Assembly: GCA_023391695.1 (NCBI GenBank)
Contig: JAEWAK010000027.1
Coordinates: 248,001-312,000, forward strand
DNA from: Bacillota bacterium
GTDB taxonomy: Bacteria > Bacillota > Clostridia > Lachnospirales > Lachnospiraceae
Length of the DNA stretch: 64,000 nucleotides
Direction of reading: 5' to 3'
The translations under genes and the position numbers were made by a program. The stretch's first letter is position 1; each line of letters opens with the position of its first letter. Of the stretch, positions 42,466 to 52,321 are shown piece after piece. Below the pieces are notes generated by a model. That model was not told where the DNA came from and did no database searches. It saw nothing but the letters and a program-made list of their open reading frames with translations.

Positions 42466-43500
42466 TTAGTTTTCCTCTGCACTCTTAGGTGATTCAACTA
42501 TGTCAGCAGCAATATCAAACTTATCACGTACTTTCTTATCTACTTCGGCAAAAATCTCCGGATTGTCTTTTAAGAAAGCTTTGGCATTCTCACGGCCTTG
42601 TCCGATCTTAGCATCATTATAGGCATACCATGCACCGCTTTTAACAATAATATTCTCATTGGCAGCCAGATCCAAAACATCTCCTTCCCGGGAGATTCCC
42701 TGTCCGAACATAATATCAAATTCCGCTTCCTTAAATGGCGGTGCAATCTTATTCTTCACTACTTTGATTCTTGTCCGGTTACCGATAATATCCCCGCCCT
42801 GCTTTAAAGATTCGATCCTGCGGACATCCAGACGTATGGAAGAATAGAATTTTAACGCCCTGCCGCCGGTCGTTGTCTCCGGGTTACCAAACATAACTCC
42901 GACTTTTTCACGTAATTGATTGATGAAGATAACAATACAGTTCGATTTGCTGATGACAGCAGTCAGTTTTCTTAATGCCTGGGACATTAGTCTGGCATGT
43001 AATCCCACATGGGAATCACCCATATCGCCGTCTATTTCCGCTTTAGGAACCAGTGCGGCAACGGAGTCTACAATAATAATATCTACCGCACCGGAACGAA
43101 CCATGGTTTCGGTAATTTCCAAAGCCTGTTCGCCGTTATCCGGCTGGGAAATATACAGGTTATCGATATCTACACCGATATGGTTGGCATATACCGGATC
43201 AAGCGCATGTTCAGCATCAATAAAACCGGCGATTCCTCCCCGCTTCTGAACTTCTGCTACCATATGTAATGCCACGGTAGTTTTACCGCTGGATTCCGGT
43301 CCGTAGATTTCTATAATCCTTCCTTTTGGAACACCGCCAAGCCCCAGGGCAATATCCAGACTGATGGAACCGGTAGGCACTGTCTCAATGTTCATGTGGG
43401 CTGCCTTATCCCCTAATTTCATAACGGATCCTTTGCCATATTGTTTCTCTATCTGTGTTAATGCAGATTCCAATGCTCTTGTTTTATCTTCCCTTGACAT
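42466..43500 (-). CDS. recA: Recombinase RecA
   Basis: 344 residues. ALTQIEKQYGKGSVMKLGD, Walker A GPESSGKTT, IDAEHALDPVYA, Walker B IIVDSVAALVP, loop 1 MGDSHVGLHARLMSQALRKLT and VIFINQLREKVGVMFGNPETTTGG are all present. It mediates strand exchange and LexA cleavage. AAGGAGATT precedes the ATG at 43500 (an upstream in-frame ATG lacks one). A LexA box lies upstream. Confidence 0.98.
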   Translation of the reverse strand: MSREDKTRALESALTQIEKQYGKGSVMKLGDKAAHMNIETVPTGSISLDIALGLGGVPKGRIIEIYGPESSGKTTVALHMVAEVQKRGGIAGFIDAEHALDPVYANHIGVDIDNLYISQPDNGEQALEITETMVRSGAVDIIIVDSVAALVPKAEIDGDMGDSHVGLHARLMSQALRKLTAVISKSNCIVIFINQLREKVGVMFGNPETTTGGRALKFYSSIRLDVRRIESLKQGGDIIGNRTRIKVVKNKIAPPFKEAEFDIMFGQGISREGDVLDLAANENIIVKSGAWYAYNDAKIGQGRENAKAFLKDNPEIFAEVDKKVRDKFDIAADIVESPKSAEEN

Positions 43501-43521
43501 ATTCAATCTCCTTTTCATTCA

Positions 43522-43571
43522 CGAACTAATGTTCTTGTTATTATAATAACTTATTACTTTCTTTTTGTCAA
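43522..43571 (-). promoter_or_regulatory. recA promoter with DinR/LexA box
   Basis: CGAACTAATGTTCT at 43522-43535 fits the Firmicutes SOS box CGAAC-N4-GTTCG with one end mismatch. Upstream on the minus strand, TTGACA (43566-43571) and TATTAT (43543-43548) are 17 bases apart. The repressor site is just downstream of the -10, so binding would block initiation; this indicates SOS induction. Confidence 0.85.
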
Positions 43572-44012
43572 TATCAAATACGATTGTATCTATTAAAAAT
43601 GGATTATAATCCAGTTATCCCCCCCCTTTACCGGAGCAACTTACCATAACGCCGGTCAAAGGCTGTAAGTTATTTATTTTCCGCAGATTATTGGCATGGA
43701 TTTTTAATGCGATTGATAAAAAAGAAATTACGAAAAGCTCAGTATCAGAACATAAAGACTATTTAGATTATAACAGACCGGCTGTTTTCTGTAAATCGTT
43801 TTATTAAGATTACTTCCGGCAAAACCGTAAAATTTAATCAAAATCGGGTTTATGCCGGTAACATAAGAACTGAAAGCCCGGTTCATTTTCGGGTTTTTCA
43901 TTTTTTTACTTCTTCACCGGCAAGTCCTGAGATATCTTTGTATCATTGTCCGGCTGTATATAACAGGTGAAACCAGGCAATGGTACAATTTATCTCATTG
44001 AATTATAAGGTT
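43572..44012. other. Intergenic region with an orphan hairpin
   Basis: No gene is seen. AAAGCCCG / CGGGTTTT with a T-run (43873-43900) looks like a plus-strand terminator although no plus-strand gene precedes it; it might be left from a lost gene. A run of eight C at 43620 is also present. Confidence 0.4.
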
Positions 44013-44114
44013 TTGAACTCAGTGTCAATTTGAACTCTATGTCACTTTGAACTCTATGCCAATTTGAACTCTATATCAATTTGAACTTTGTATCAATTTA
44101 AACTCTGTATCAAA
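44013..44114. repeat. 17-bp tandem repeat downstream of ilvA
   Basis: Six head-to-tail copies of TTGAACTCTATGTCAAT (variable at positions 8-16) begin at 44013, 44030, 44047, 44064, 44081 and 44098. The array ends 13 bases before the ilvA stop. Confidence 0.92.
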
Positions 44115-44127
44115 GGGAATTTTTATC

Positions 44128-45348
44128 TTAGCGGTAAGTGTTTTTAGGTTGAACGATTTTGGGATTATACCCCTCATCCTTTAAGGCTTTCACAATCGAA
44201 TCCTTGTGTTCGTGGCCGAAAGCTTCCATAGTTATGGTTAGTTCAACCGCACTGTTTCTGTTAATACTGATGAACTGGTTATGATCCAGGCGGATGACAT
44301 TGCCCTGGTTGGCTGCAATAACATTGGCAACATTCACTAATTCTCCCGGCCTGTCAGGAAGCAGTACGGATACGGTAAATATACGCCCTCTCTGAATCAA
44401 TCCATGCTGTACAATGGAGGATACGGTAATCACATCCATGTTGCCTCCGCTTAAGATGGATACGACCTTTTTATTCTTACAGTCTAAGTGCTTCAGGGCG
44501 GCAATGGTTAATAAACCGGAATTTTCAACAACCATTTTATGGTTTTCAATCATATCCAGAAAGCTTACAATCAGCTCATGGTCATCGATTGCAATAACCT
44601 CATCAATATTTTTTTGTATATAAGGAAAGATAGCGGAACCCGGAGTCTTTACTGCAGTGCCGTCTGCTATTGTTTCTACGTTATGTAAAGTCACAACATG
44701 GCCCGCTTTAAGCGATTCCTGCATACAGTTTGCACCCATGGGTTCTATGCCGATCACTTTGATATTTGGATTCAATAATTTTGCTAAGGTTGAAACTCCG
44801 GCTGCCAGGCCGCCGCCGCCAATCGGTACTAAAATAATATCCACCGTCGGCAGTTCCTGAAAGATTTCCATGGCAATCGTACCCTGGCCGGTGGATACAA
44901 CTTCATCGTCAAACGGGTGTATGAAGGTATATCCGTTCTCCTCTGCTAACTGCAGTGCATACTGACAGGCGTCATCGTAAACATCCCCCTGTAAGATTAC
45001 TTCGGCACCGTAACTTTTCGTACGGTTTACTTTAATTAAAGGTGTGGTTGTGGGCATTACAATGACAGCTTTGGCATTATACATCTTTGCTGCGTAGGCA
45101 ACTCCCTGGGCATGGTTGCCGGCGGATGCAGTGATTAAACCCTTATTTCTTTCTTCTTCCGACAGGGTACTGATCTTGTAATAAGCCCCCCGCACCTTGT
45201 AGGCTCCGGTAAACTGCATATTTTCCGGTTTCAGATAGACCTTGTTGCCGGTTGAATCCGAAAAGTAATCACTGTAAATCAGTTTCGTCCTTAATGTTAC
45301 CTTTTTGACCAGTTCTGCGGCTTCTTCAAATTTATCCAATGTCATCAT
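44128..45348 (-). CDS. ilvA: Threonine ammonia-lyase with ACT domain
   Basis: 406 residues. PLP-dependent fold type II: FTGAYKVRGAYYKI holds the Schiff-base lysine K51, SAGNHAQGVAYAAK and VPIGGGGLAAGVSTL bind the cofactor. The C-terminal 80 residues form one ACT-like domain (FTVSVLLPDRPGELVNVANVI), so this is the shorter TdcB/IlvA form. It deaminates threonine to 2-oxobutyrate for isoleucine synthesis or threonine catabolism. AAAGGAG precedes the start; ftsY is 16 bases upstream, suggesting cotranscription. Confidence 0.93.
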   Translation of the reverse strand: MMTLDKFEEAAELVKKVTLRTKLIYSDYFSDSTGNKVYLKPENMQFTGAYKVRGAYYKISTLSEEERNKGLITASAGNHAQGVAYAAKMYNAKAVIVMPTTTPLIKVNRTKSYGAEVILQGDVYDDACQYALQLAEENGYTFIHPFDDEVVSTGQGTIAMEIFQELPTVDIILVPIGGGGLAAGVSTLAKLLNPNIKVIGIEPMGANCMQESLKAGHVVTLHNVETIADGTAVKTPGSAIFPYIQKNIDEVIAIDDHELIVSFLDMIENHKMVVENSGLLTIAALKHLDCKNKKVVSILSGGNMDVITVSSIVQHGLIQRGRIFTVSVLLPDRPGELVNVANVIAANQGNVIRLDHNQFISINRNSAVELTITMEAFGHEHKDSIVKALKDEGYNPKIVQPKNTYR

Positions 45349-45364
45349 AATCTTTTGTCTCCTT

Positions 45365-46288
45365 TTAGTTGAACAGCGCGTTTACAAAATCCTCAGCGTT
45401 GAATTTCTGTAAGTCATCAATGTGTTCCCCAATTCCGATATATTTCACCGGAATACCCAGTTCGGCTTGAATGGCAATGGCAATTCCGCCTTTCGCGGTA
45501 CCGTCCAGCTTTGTCAATATAATTCCGGTAATATCGGCAACCTCATTAAATTGCTTCGCCTGGGCAAGAGCATTCTGTCCGGTCGTACCGTCCAGCACCA
45601 CCAGGGTTTCACGGTAGGCATCCGGATATTCACGGGCAATAACCCGGTCTATTTTTTTAAGTTCTTCCATTAAATTCTTTTTATTGTGAAGCCTTCCGGC
45701 CGTATCACAGATTAAAACATCCGTATCACGGGCTTTGGCAGCGGTAACCGCATCATAGATGACCGCGGCAGGATCGGAACCTTCCTGCTGTGCAATAATT
45801 TCCACACCGGCACGGTTAGCCCATTCGGTCAGCTGTTCAATAGCCGCTGCACGGAAAGTGTCTGCCGCAGCAACTAATATTTTCTTGCCTTTATCTTTTA
45901 ACTGTCCGGCCAGCTTACCGACCGAAGTGGTCTTACCGACCCCATTTACACCGATTAAAAGAACGATGGATTTCCGGCTTTCAAACTCATAGGCAGTTTC
46001 ACCGACTTTCATCTGCTCCATAATGCTCTGAATTAATAAATCCTTGCATTCCTTCGGTTCCTTGATTTTATTTTCCTTTACTTTCTTTTTTAAGTCTTCA
46101 ATAATAGCACCTGTTGTGTTAATGCCCAAATCAGCCATTATTAAAATTTCTTCCAGTTCTTCATAAAACTCATCGTCTATATTTGAAAATCCCGTAAAAA
46201 TGGATTCAATTCCCGCAACGATATTGTTTCTGGTTTTGGATAGCCCGGCAACTAATTTGCTGAAAAAGCCTTTCTTTGTTTCTCCCAT
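45365..46288 (-). CDS. ftsY: SRP receptor GTPase FtsY
   Basis: 307 residues, the short form without an acidic N-terminal A domain. GVNGVGKTTSVGKLAGQL (G1), DTAGRLHNK (G3), TKLDGTAKGGIA (G4 and following) and YIGIGEHIDDLQKF are diagnostic. It docks SRP-ribosome complexes at the membrane with Ffh, encoded 11 kb away. Twenty bases after smc, in the conserved rnc-smc-ftsY order. Confidence 0.96.
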   Translation of the reverse strand: MGETKKGFFSKLVAGLSKTRNNIVAGIESIFTGFSNIDDEFYEELEEILIMADLGINTTGAIIEDLKKKVKENKIKEPKECKDLLIQSIMEQMKVGETAYEFESRKSIVLLIGVNGVGKTTSVGKLAGQLKDKGKKILVAAADTFRAAAIEQLTEWANRAGVEIIAQQEGSDPAAVIYDAVTAAKARDTDVLICDTAGRLHNKKNLMEELKKIDRVIAREYPDAYRETLVVLDGTTGQNALAQAKQFNEVADITGIILTKLDGTAKGGIAIAIQAELGIPVKYIGIGEHIDDLQKFNAEDFVNALFN

Positions 46289-46308
46289 GATATTGCCTCC
46301 TGTTACTA

Positions 46309-49300
46309 TTATTTATCTAAATCATCTTCTATTAAATTAACGGACACCAGAGTGGACACGCCTTTTTCCTGCATTGTGATACCATATAGAATATCTGCCG
46401 CGGCCATAGTACCCCGTCTATGGGTAATAATGATAAATTGGGTATCTTTTGTTAATTTATGTAGATATTTTGCAAAGCGCTTAACGTTGGAATCATCTAA
46501 AGCGGCTTCAATCTCATCCAGCAGGCAGAAAGGTGAGGGTTTTAAGTTCTGTATTGCAAATAATAAGGATATAGCCGTTAATGCCTTTTCACCACCGGAT
46601 AGCTGCATCATATTCTGAAGCTTCTTGCCCGGGGGCTGGGATGTTATAATAATACCGGCTTCCAAAATATCTTCGTCTTCCGTCAATTCCAGGGTTGCCC
46701 TTCCGCCTCCGAATAATTCTTTAAATACGGTATCAAACTGCTGGCGGATGGAACGGAATTTTTCTTCAAACTGTTTGCGCATCTCTTCATCCAGTTCCTT
46801 AATGATTCCTAATAAGGTTTCTTCCGCTTTTAACAGATCATCCCTTTGGTTTTTTAAGAAGGTATATCTCTCGGACAGATTTTTAAAATCCTCAATGGCA
46901 TTGACATTAACGTCCCCTAAGTTCTTCATTCTGCCCTTTATGTCAGCGATGTTCTTCTTGGCCTGGGGCATATTATCAACGGACTCCGATTTAAATTCCA
47001 TTGCGGTATGCAGGGTAAGTTCATATTCTTCCCAAATGTAATTAATTTTTTCATCACATTGTTCAGCCAGTTTTTCCAGCTGATTTGTTAAACGGAATAC
47101 TTCCTTATCCAATTCGTTTATTTCCTTGGCAAGTTCCTCCCTTTTCTGGAAGAAATTCTTGTGATTCTTTGAAATATCTTCTTTTGTCACGTTTAATTCT
47201 CTGATCTTGTCTTCCAGTTCAATGGACCGGTTCGTATATTTTTTGATTTCAGCTTCCGTATTCTTAATTTGCTGCTGCTTTTGGTTAACCTGAAGGGCTG
47301 CATCTTTTTTACTGGCATTCAGACTTAATTCTTCTTCGTAAAGCTTTTCCAGTTCACGTTTGATACGCTTAATATGGTCCAGGGTGTTTTGATTCCGTTG
47401 TTCCAATGCCGAAAAATCGATGCGGACGGAAGCAACCTTTTCCGTCAGTTTATTTTCCTGTAATTTTTCTGCTTCCAGAGTTTTATTGATTTCTTCAATT
47501 CTGGCTTCATTTTCTTTACTCTTTATATCGTTTAATTGTAAGGATTCCTTTAATTTATCTATATTTGTATTTAATTCTATACTTTGTTGTTCAATTTCTT
47601 TTATTTCATTTGTAAATTCTTCGTAAATTGCCTTACCGTCCTGCTTCTTCTTTAATTCCTGGTTCAGGCTCATCTTTACCGTATTCTGATTTAAATAAAA
47701 TTCCTGTAAAATGACTTTATTATCTTCGATCTGTTTTCTTGCCGCGCCCTTGTCATTTTTTTTATTCTCTTTATCGGTATTTAACCGGGTAATAGCCAAT
47801 TCCAGTTCACGTACCGCCGCTTCCAGTTCCTCAATTTCACGGCGCCGGCTTAATAAATTACTGGTGTTTTTATAAGCACCGCCGGATAAGGAGCCTCCCG
47901 GATTTAATAATTCCCCGTCCAGGGTAACAATACGGAGGGAGTAATTATACTTTCTGGCTAATTTTAAAGCATTGTCAATATGGTCAACTACAATGCTTCT
48001 TCCAAGCAGGTTACGCATCAGCCCGTCGAATCTGGCTTCCGTTTCCACCAGGGTATTGGCCAGCCCCAATACACCGTTTTCAGATAAAAATTTATCCTGG
48101 CCGCTTGCTTCCCTGCCGGTAATGCTGGTCAAAGGTAAAAAGGTTGCACGGCCGAATTTATTCTTTTTTAAATATTCGATCAAACTTTTAGCCGTTTCTT
48201 CATTATCCGTAACAATATTCTGGATATTCCCGCCCAAAGCCGTTTCAATCGCTGTTTCAAATTTAGAATCTACTTTTATGATATCAGCTACAACACCGAT
48301 TATACCAGTCTGGGTATCTTTTTTTTCCATTACTTTTTTTATGCTGTTGCCATATCCTTCATAACGTTCCGTCAGATTCCTTAAAGATTCCAGTCTGGAC
48401 CTTTCCTGATGGAATTGCTGCTGTTTCTCCGTAATTTGCAGTGTAAATTTATCAATTTCCTCCTGCAGAACAGCCAGAGAGGTTTCTATCTGTTCATTTA
48501 CCTGATTCACTTCAAGGATCTGGTTTTCAATCTTAAGAAGCTTATCTTCCTGTTCCCTGATGGCTATGTCCATAAGGGCTTCTTCGCTTTTGTTGCGCAA
48601 AAGCTTCTGGTTTAATTCCACCTTCTTGATATTATTTTGTTCCAATATGGTTTCATACCGCTGCAGATTGGTTTTGATAGTTGAATTTTCACTTAAGAAT
48701 TCAAAGATTTCACCATTACATTCCTCTATTTGTCTGGTGTAATTTGATATATTAGTGCGGATTTTTTCAAGTTCATCGTTAACGGCTGTCTGCTCATCAT
48801 CTAATAAATCAAGTCTTGCATCTATCTCTTTCTTTTCCCGGATATAGCCATCCTGTTCTTCTTTTCTAGCACCTATATCACTGTCGATTGCTTCGATCCG
48901 GGTCTGGTAGTGCAGGTCGTTTTGTTTCACGGCCAGGATCTGCTCATTTAATACTTTGATTTCACCTTCCTGCTTCTCCTTTGCCAGCAAACATTCACTT
49001 AAGGAATTTTTAAACTGTTCCAATTCCTCATTGCATTTTTCGATCTGAAGTTCTAACCTGTCATATTCTTCTTTGGTATTTTCATAATTTTTGTTGGATG
49101 ATAACAAAGAATCCTGGGCAATCGTAAGTTTTTCTTCGATCTGCTTTTTGGCTTCTTCCATCTTTTCATTTTCCAGGAGGAATAAATTTACTTCCAGATT
49201 CCTTAACTCATCACGGAGTTTTAAATATTCCCTGGCTGCTATGGACTGGTGCTCCAATGGTCCTATCTGCTTTTCAATTTCAGAAAGGATATCATTGATA

Positions 49301-49869
49301 CGGTGCAGATTCTGCTTTTCTTCTTCCAGATTCTTCTCCGCAGTCATTTTACGCTTTTTAAACTTTACAATTCCAGCGGCTTCATCAAAAAGTTCCCTTC
49401 TGTCTTCCGGTTTTCCGCTGAGTATTTTATCAATCTGTCCCTGTCCGATAATGGAATAGCCTTCCTTGCCGATACCGGTATCCAGGAATAGCTCCTGTAC
49501 ATCCCGTAACCTGCAGCCGTTTCCGTTAATCAAATATTCACTTTCCCCGGAACGGTATACCCGTCTTGCCACCGTTACTTCATCAAATTCTATGGGCAGC
49601 TTGTGATCCGAATTATTTAAGGTAATGGCCACATAAGCGTAACCCATGGATTTTCTGGTTTCCGTACCGGAAAAAATGATATCTTCCATTTTAGCGCCCC
49701 TTAACTGTTTTGCGCTCTGTTCTCCCAATACCCAGCGGACAGCATCACCAACATTACTTTTACCGCTGCCGTTAGGTCCTACTATGCCTGTAATACCATC
49801 GTGAAACTCAAATGTTATTTTATTGGCAAAGGATTTAAAGCCATGAACTTCAATGCTTTTTAAATACAT
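46309..49869 (-). CDS. smc: Chromosome segregation ATPase SMC
   Basis: 1186 residues, full length. Walker A GPNGSGKSNVGDAVRWVLGE at residues 31-50, long coiled coil, hinge around 515-660 (ETALGGNIQNIVTDNEE, LDGELLNPGGSLSGGA), second coiled coil, then signature LSGGEKALTAISLLFAI and Walker B FCLLDEIEAALDDSN. It works with ScpA/ScpB in chromosome condensation. Its ATG overlaps the rnc stop by one base (TAATG). Confidence 0.98.
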   Translation of the reverse strand: MYLKSIEVHGFKSFANKITFEFHDGITGIVGPNGSGKSNVGDAVRWVLGEQSAKQLRGAKMEDIIFSGTETRKSMGYAYVAITLNNSDHKLPIEFDEVTVARRVYRSGESEYLINGNGCRLRDVQELFLDTGIGKEGYSIIGQGQIDKILSGKPEDRRELFDEAAGIVKFKKRKMTAEKNLEEEKQNLHRINDILSEIEKQIGPLEHQSIAAREYLKLRDELRNLEVNLFLLENEKMEEAKKQIEEKLTIAQDSLLSSNKNYENTKEEYDRLELQIEKCNEELEQFKNSLSECLLAKEKQEGEIKVLNEQILAVKQNDLHYQTRIEAIDSDIGARKEEQDGYIREKKEIDARLDLLDDEQTAVNDELEKIRTNISNYTRQIEECNGEIFEFLSENSTIKTNLQRYETILEQNNIKKVELNQKLLRNKSEEALMDIAIREQEDKLLKIENQILEVNQVNEQIETSLAVLQEEIDKFTLQITEKQQQFHQERSRLESLRNLTERYEGYGNSIKKVMEKKDTQTGIIGVVADIIKVDSKFETAIETALGGNIQNIVTDNEETAKSLIEYLKKNKFGRATFLPLTSITGREASGQDKFLSENGVLGLANTLVETEARFDGLMRNLLGRSIVVDHIDNALKLARKYNYSLRIVTLDGELLNPGGSLSGGAYKNTSNLLSRRREIEELEAAVRELELAITRLNTDKENKKNDKGAARKQIEDNKVILQEFYLNQNTVKMSLNQELKKKQDGKAIYEEFTNEIKEIEQQSIELNTNIDKLKESLQLNDIKSKENEARIEEINKTLEAEKLQENKLTEKVASVRIDFSALEQRNQNTLDHIKRIKRELEKLYEEELSLNASKKDAALQVNQKQQQIKNTEAEIKKYTNRSIELEDKIRELNVTKEDISKNHKNFFQKREELAKEINELDKEVFRLTNQLEKLAEQCDEKINYIWEEYELTLHTAMEFKSESVDNMPQAKKNIADIKGRMKNLGDVNVNAIEDFKNLSERYTFLKNQRDDLLKAEETLLGIIKELDEEMRKQFEEKFRSIRQQFDTVFKELFGGGRATLELTEDEDILEAGIIITSQPPGKKLQNMMQLSGGEKALTAISLLFAIQNLKPSPFCLLDEIEAALDDSNVKRFAKYLHKLTKDTQFIIITHRRGTMAAADILYGITMQEKGVSTLVSVNLIEDDLDK

Positions 49870-50600
49870 TAATTTTCCCCCGACAGTATGGATTTTTTCT
49901 TATTTATTTTAAGAATGGACTGATAGGCCGCTTCCTGTTCCGCAGCCTTTTTGGTCCTTCCAACACCAATTCCCAGCTGGTTGTCATTCACCAGGGCCAC
50001 CACCGTAAACTGCTTATTATGGTCCGGACCTTCTTCTTTAATTAACTCATAAGATAACTGTTCTTTGTATTCACTCTGAACAATTTCCTGCAAGATAGTC
50101 TTGCTATCAAAAAAGAGCTTTTTATTTTCAACATCTGATAAAATATATCTGCAGATAAACTCTTTTGCATTAGTAAAACCACCGTCTAAATAAATAGCCC
50201 CGATAACCGCTTCCATTGCATCGGACAGGATGGATAACCGTTCGCTCCCCCCGGTAGCCGCCTCCCCTTTGCCCAGTAGAATATAATCGCCGACATTGAT
50301 ATCCCTGGCGCAGGCAGCCAATGTCTGTTCACAAACCAGCCTGGCTCTTAACTTGGTTAAATCCCCTTCCGGCATTTTAGCATTCTTCATAAAAAGATAT
50401 TCACTGGTCACCAACTCCAATACAGCATCCCCAAGAAACTCAAGCCTCTCATTATTGTCAAGCTTATTCATACGTTTCTCATTCGCATAGGAACTGTGGG
50501 TTAATGCGTGTTTTAAAATTTTCCTGTCATGAAACCGATAATTTACCGTTTCCTCAAAAGCCTTGAGCTTATCTAACCCAGCTTCTTCCACACGATTCAT
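49869..50600 (-). CDS. rnc: Ribonuclease III
   Basis: 243 residues. HALTHSSYANE, NERLEFLGDAVLELVTSEYLF (signature with catalytic E and D), SDAMEAVIGAIYLDGG, and a C-terminal dsRNA-binding domain with VGRTKKAAEQEAAYQSI. GGGAGG precedes the ATG at 50600; the open frame runs 23 codons further upstream without one. It processes rRNA precursors and structured RNAs. Confidence 0.96.
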   Translation of the reverse strand: MNRVEEAGLDKLKAFEETVNYRFHDRKILKHALTHSSYANEKRMNKLDNNERLEFLGDAVLELVTSEYLFMKNAKMPEGDLTKLRARLVCEQTLAACARDINVGDYILLGKGEAATGGSERLSILSDAMEAVIGAIYLDGGFTNAKEFICRYILSDVENKKLFFDSKTILQEIVQSEYKEQLSYELIKEEGPDHNKQFTVVALVNDNQLGIGVGRTKKAAEQEAAYQSILKINKKKSILSGEN

Positions 50601-50630
50601 AAGATTCCTCCCTTCAAAATATATGAAAAA

Positions 50631-50686
50631 CCCTTTCAAAAAGGCAAAGCCCCTGTTAAACAAGGGCAAGCCCCTATTTGAAAGGG
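50631..50686 (-). terminator. Terminator between acpP and rnc
   Basis: CCCTTTCAAA / TTTGAAAGGG with internal GGGGCTT and CCCTTG / CAGGGG stems, followed by TTTTTCAT on the minus strand just before the rnc ribosome binding site. Partial read-through into rnc is likely. Confidence 0.75.
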
Positions 50687-50706
50687 CTCTGAATAAGTAT
50701 TTTGAC

Positions 50707-50949
50707 TTATTGATTAAGTGCGTTTTTGATTTGTTCTACCGCATCGCCAACAGTTACAATATTTTCAGCTTCTTCGTTAGCAATTTCAATATCAAATTCT
50801 TCTTCAATTCCCATAATGATTTGGAAGAGATCCAGTGAATCCGCACCTAAGTCATCAACAAAGGTAGTTTCCATTGTGATTTCATCCTCTTCTACATTTA
50901 ATACTTCGCTAATAATTTTTTGTAATTTTTCAAATTCCATTCTGATCAC
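50707..50949 (-). CDS. acpP: Acyl carrier protein
   Basis: 80 residues, acidic. The phosphopantetheine attachment serine is in DDLGADSLDLFQIIM. Helix 3 reads EEFDIEIANEEAENIVTVGDAVEQI. It carries growing acyl chains in fatty-acid synthesis and follows plsX by 13 bases. Confidence 0.97.
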   Translation of the reverse strand: MIRMEFEKLQKIISEVLNVEEDEITMETTFVDDLGADSLDLFQIIMGIEEEFDIEIANEEAENIVTVGDAVEQIKNALNQ

Positions 50950-50962
50950 CTTTCTTTACTCT

Positions 50963-51970
50963 TTATTCTTCTTGAATATTCATTCTTATTTTTTCGTTTA
51001 TTTGCTGTTCTGTGAATGTAATACACTGAAGGATTGAATTTTTAATTTCAACACTCTTGGAATTCCCATGTGACTTAACTACCAGGCCGTTTAAACCTAA
51101 TAGGGGGGCTCCTCCGTATTCGGATGCATCAAAGGATTTCAGTGTTTCTTTTAATGCCGGTTTACAAAGTAATGCTCCAATTTTGCTTCTGGTAGTGCTC
51201 ATTAATCCGGTCTTTATCTTACCGATCAAAGCGCCGCCCAGGCCTTCATAAAGCTTTAAGATAACATTGCCGACAAAGGCTTCACAGACAATTACGTCTG
51301 CAGCTCCATTGGGTATTTCTCTCGCTTCGATACTGCCGATAAAATTGATCTCATTGCAGTTTTTCAGAAGCGGGAATGTCTCCTTTACCAACATATTTCC
51401 TTTTTCTTCTTCCGTACCAATATTCACAATTGCTACCCTTGGATTCTTAATTCCTATGACATGTTCCATATAAACTGAACCCATCTTTGCAAATTGAACT
51501 AAATGAGTTGGTCTTGCATCAACATTGGCTCCACAGTCTATAAGCAGGGATACTCCGTTCATTGTCGGGATCAGGGGAGCCAATGGAGGTCTTTCAACTC
51601 CTTTTATCCTTCCTACAATAAACTGTCCGCCTACCAAAACTGCACCTGTACTTCCGGCAGATACGAAAGCATCGGCTTCTTTGTTTTTAACCAGATTCAA
51701 AGCCACTACAACAGAAGAATCTTTCTTGCGCCGGATTGCCATAACCGGTGCTTCGTCGTTGGTTATAACATCGTCGGCATTCACAACCACCAGGCGGTTC
51801 TTATCATAGTTATAGTTTCTTAACTCTTCTTTAATAACCGCTTCTTTGCCTACCAGCAGTACTTTGATATCTTCTCTTTCGTTTACTGCTTCCACTGTAC
51901 CCTTTACAATTTGACCCGGAGCATTGTCACCACCCATTGCGTCAACTGCAATTCTTACATTTTTGTCCAT
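50963..51970 (-). CDS. plsX: Phosphate acyltransferase PlsX
   Basis: 335 residues. RIAVDAMGGDNAPGQIVKGTVEA, AFVSAGSTGAVLVG, RPPLAPLIPTMNG, LLIDCGANVDARPTHLVQFA and GAPLLGLNGLVVKSHG are canonical. It makes acyl-phosphate from acyl-ACP for phospholipid synthesis. rpmF, often just upstream, is absent. A strong promoter lies upstream and GGGGG precedes the start. Confidence 0.97.
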   Translation of the reverse strand: MDKNVRIAVDAMGGDNAPGQIVKGTVEAVNEREDIKVLLVGKEAVIKEELRNYNYDKNRLVVVNADDVITNDEAPVMAIRRKKDSSVVVALNLVKNKEADAFVSAGSTGAVLVGGQFIVGRIKGVERPPLAPLIPTMNGVSLLIDCGANVDARPTHLVQFAKMGSVYMEHVIGIKNPRVAIVNIGTEEEKGNMLVKETFPLLKNCNEINFIGSIEAREIPNGAADVIVCEAFVGNVILKLYEGLGGALIGKIKTGLMSTTRSKIGALLCKPALKETLKSFDASEYGGAPLLGLNGLVVKSHGNSKSVEIKNSILQCITFTEQQINEKIRMNIQEE

Positions 51971-51990
51971 AGTTGGCCCCCATCTGCGCT

Positions 51991-52019
51991 ATTATAACAC
52001 TTCATACTGATTTATCCAA
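51991..52019 (-). promoter_or_regulatory. Promoter of plsX-acpP
   Basis: On the minus strand TTGGAT (52014-52019) and TATAAT (51991-51996), spacer 17 bases. The predicted message starts only about 14-20 bases before the plsX start, in GCGCAGATGGGGG. Confidence 0.8.
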
Positions 52020-52321
52020 GTTCGATAGCATGCGGTTCAGACGTTCGAATTGTGTGTAACGATTCCATCTTATACCTATCCACAAGACTCCCTGTCAGTA
52101 TCTATACACAATATACTAGATATTATTATAAAAATCAACCATAAATTATTAAAAAAAAGTGATATTCCAAAGTCAGTTTCAGACAGTTACAGAATCCAGG
52201 TTTATAAAGCCTTAAACTCATATAAACCTTAAAACCTGTAACAGCTGTTTATGAAATCCCCTGTTTTATGGGATTTCCCGACCTACGGAATAACACTTAA
52301 TATTGATACATGTTAATAAAA
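52020..52321. other. Intergenic region between plsX and cheR
   Basis: No gene of convincing quality is found. GAAATCCC / GGGATTTC (52253-52277) is a hairpin 45 bases past the cheR stop and probably ends the cmk-ispH-S1-cheR transcript, although the T-run is weak. Confidence 0.5.

Noticed and set aside
46352..49491. Many plus-strand open frames across smc (up to 138 codons)
   Set aside because: They are antisense to a full-length SMC, have no ribosome binding sites and are explained by the codon bias of the real gene.
51971..52321. rpmF (ribosomal protein L32) upstream of plsX
   Set aside because: No frame with the L32 zinc-ribbon text is found; the region holds the plsX promoter.
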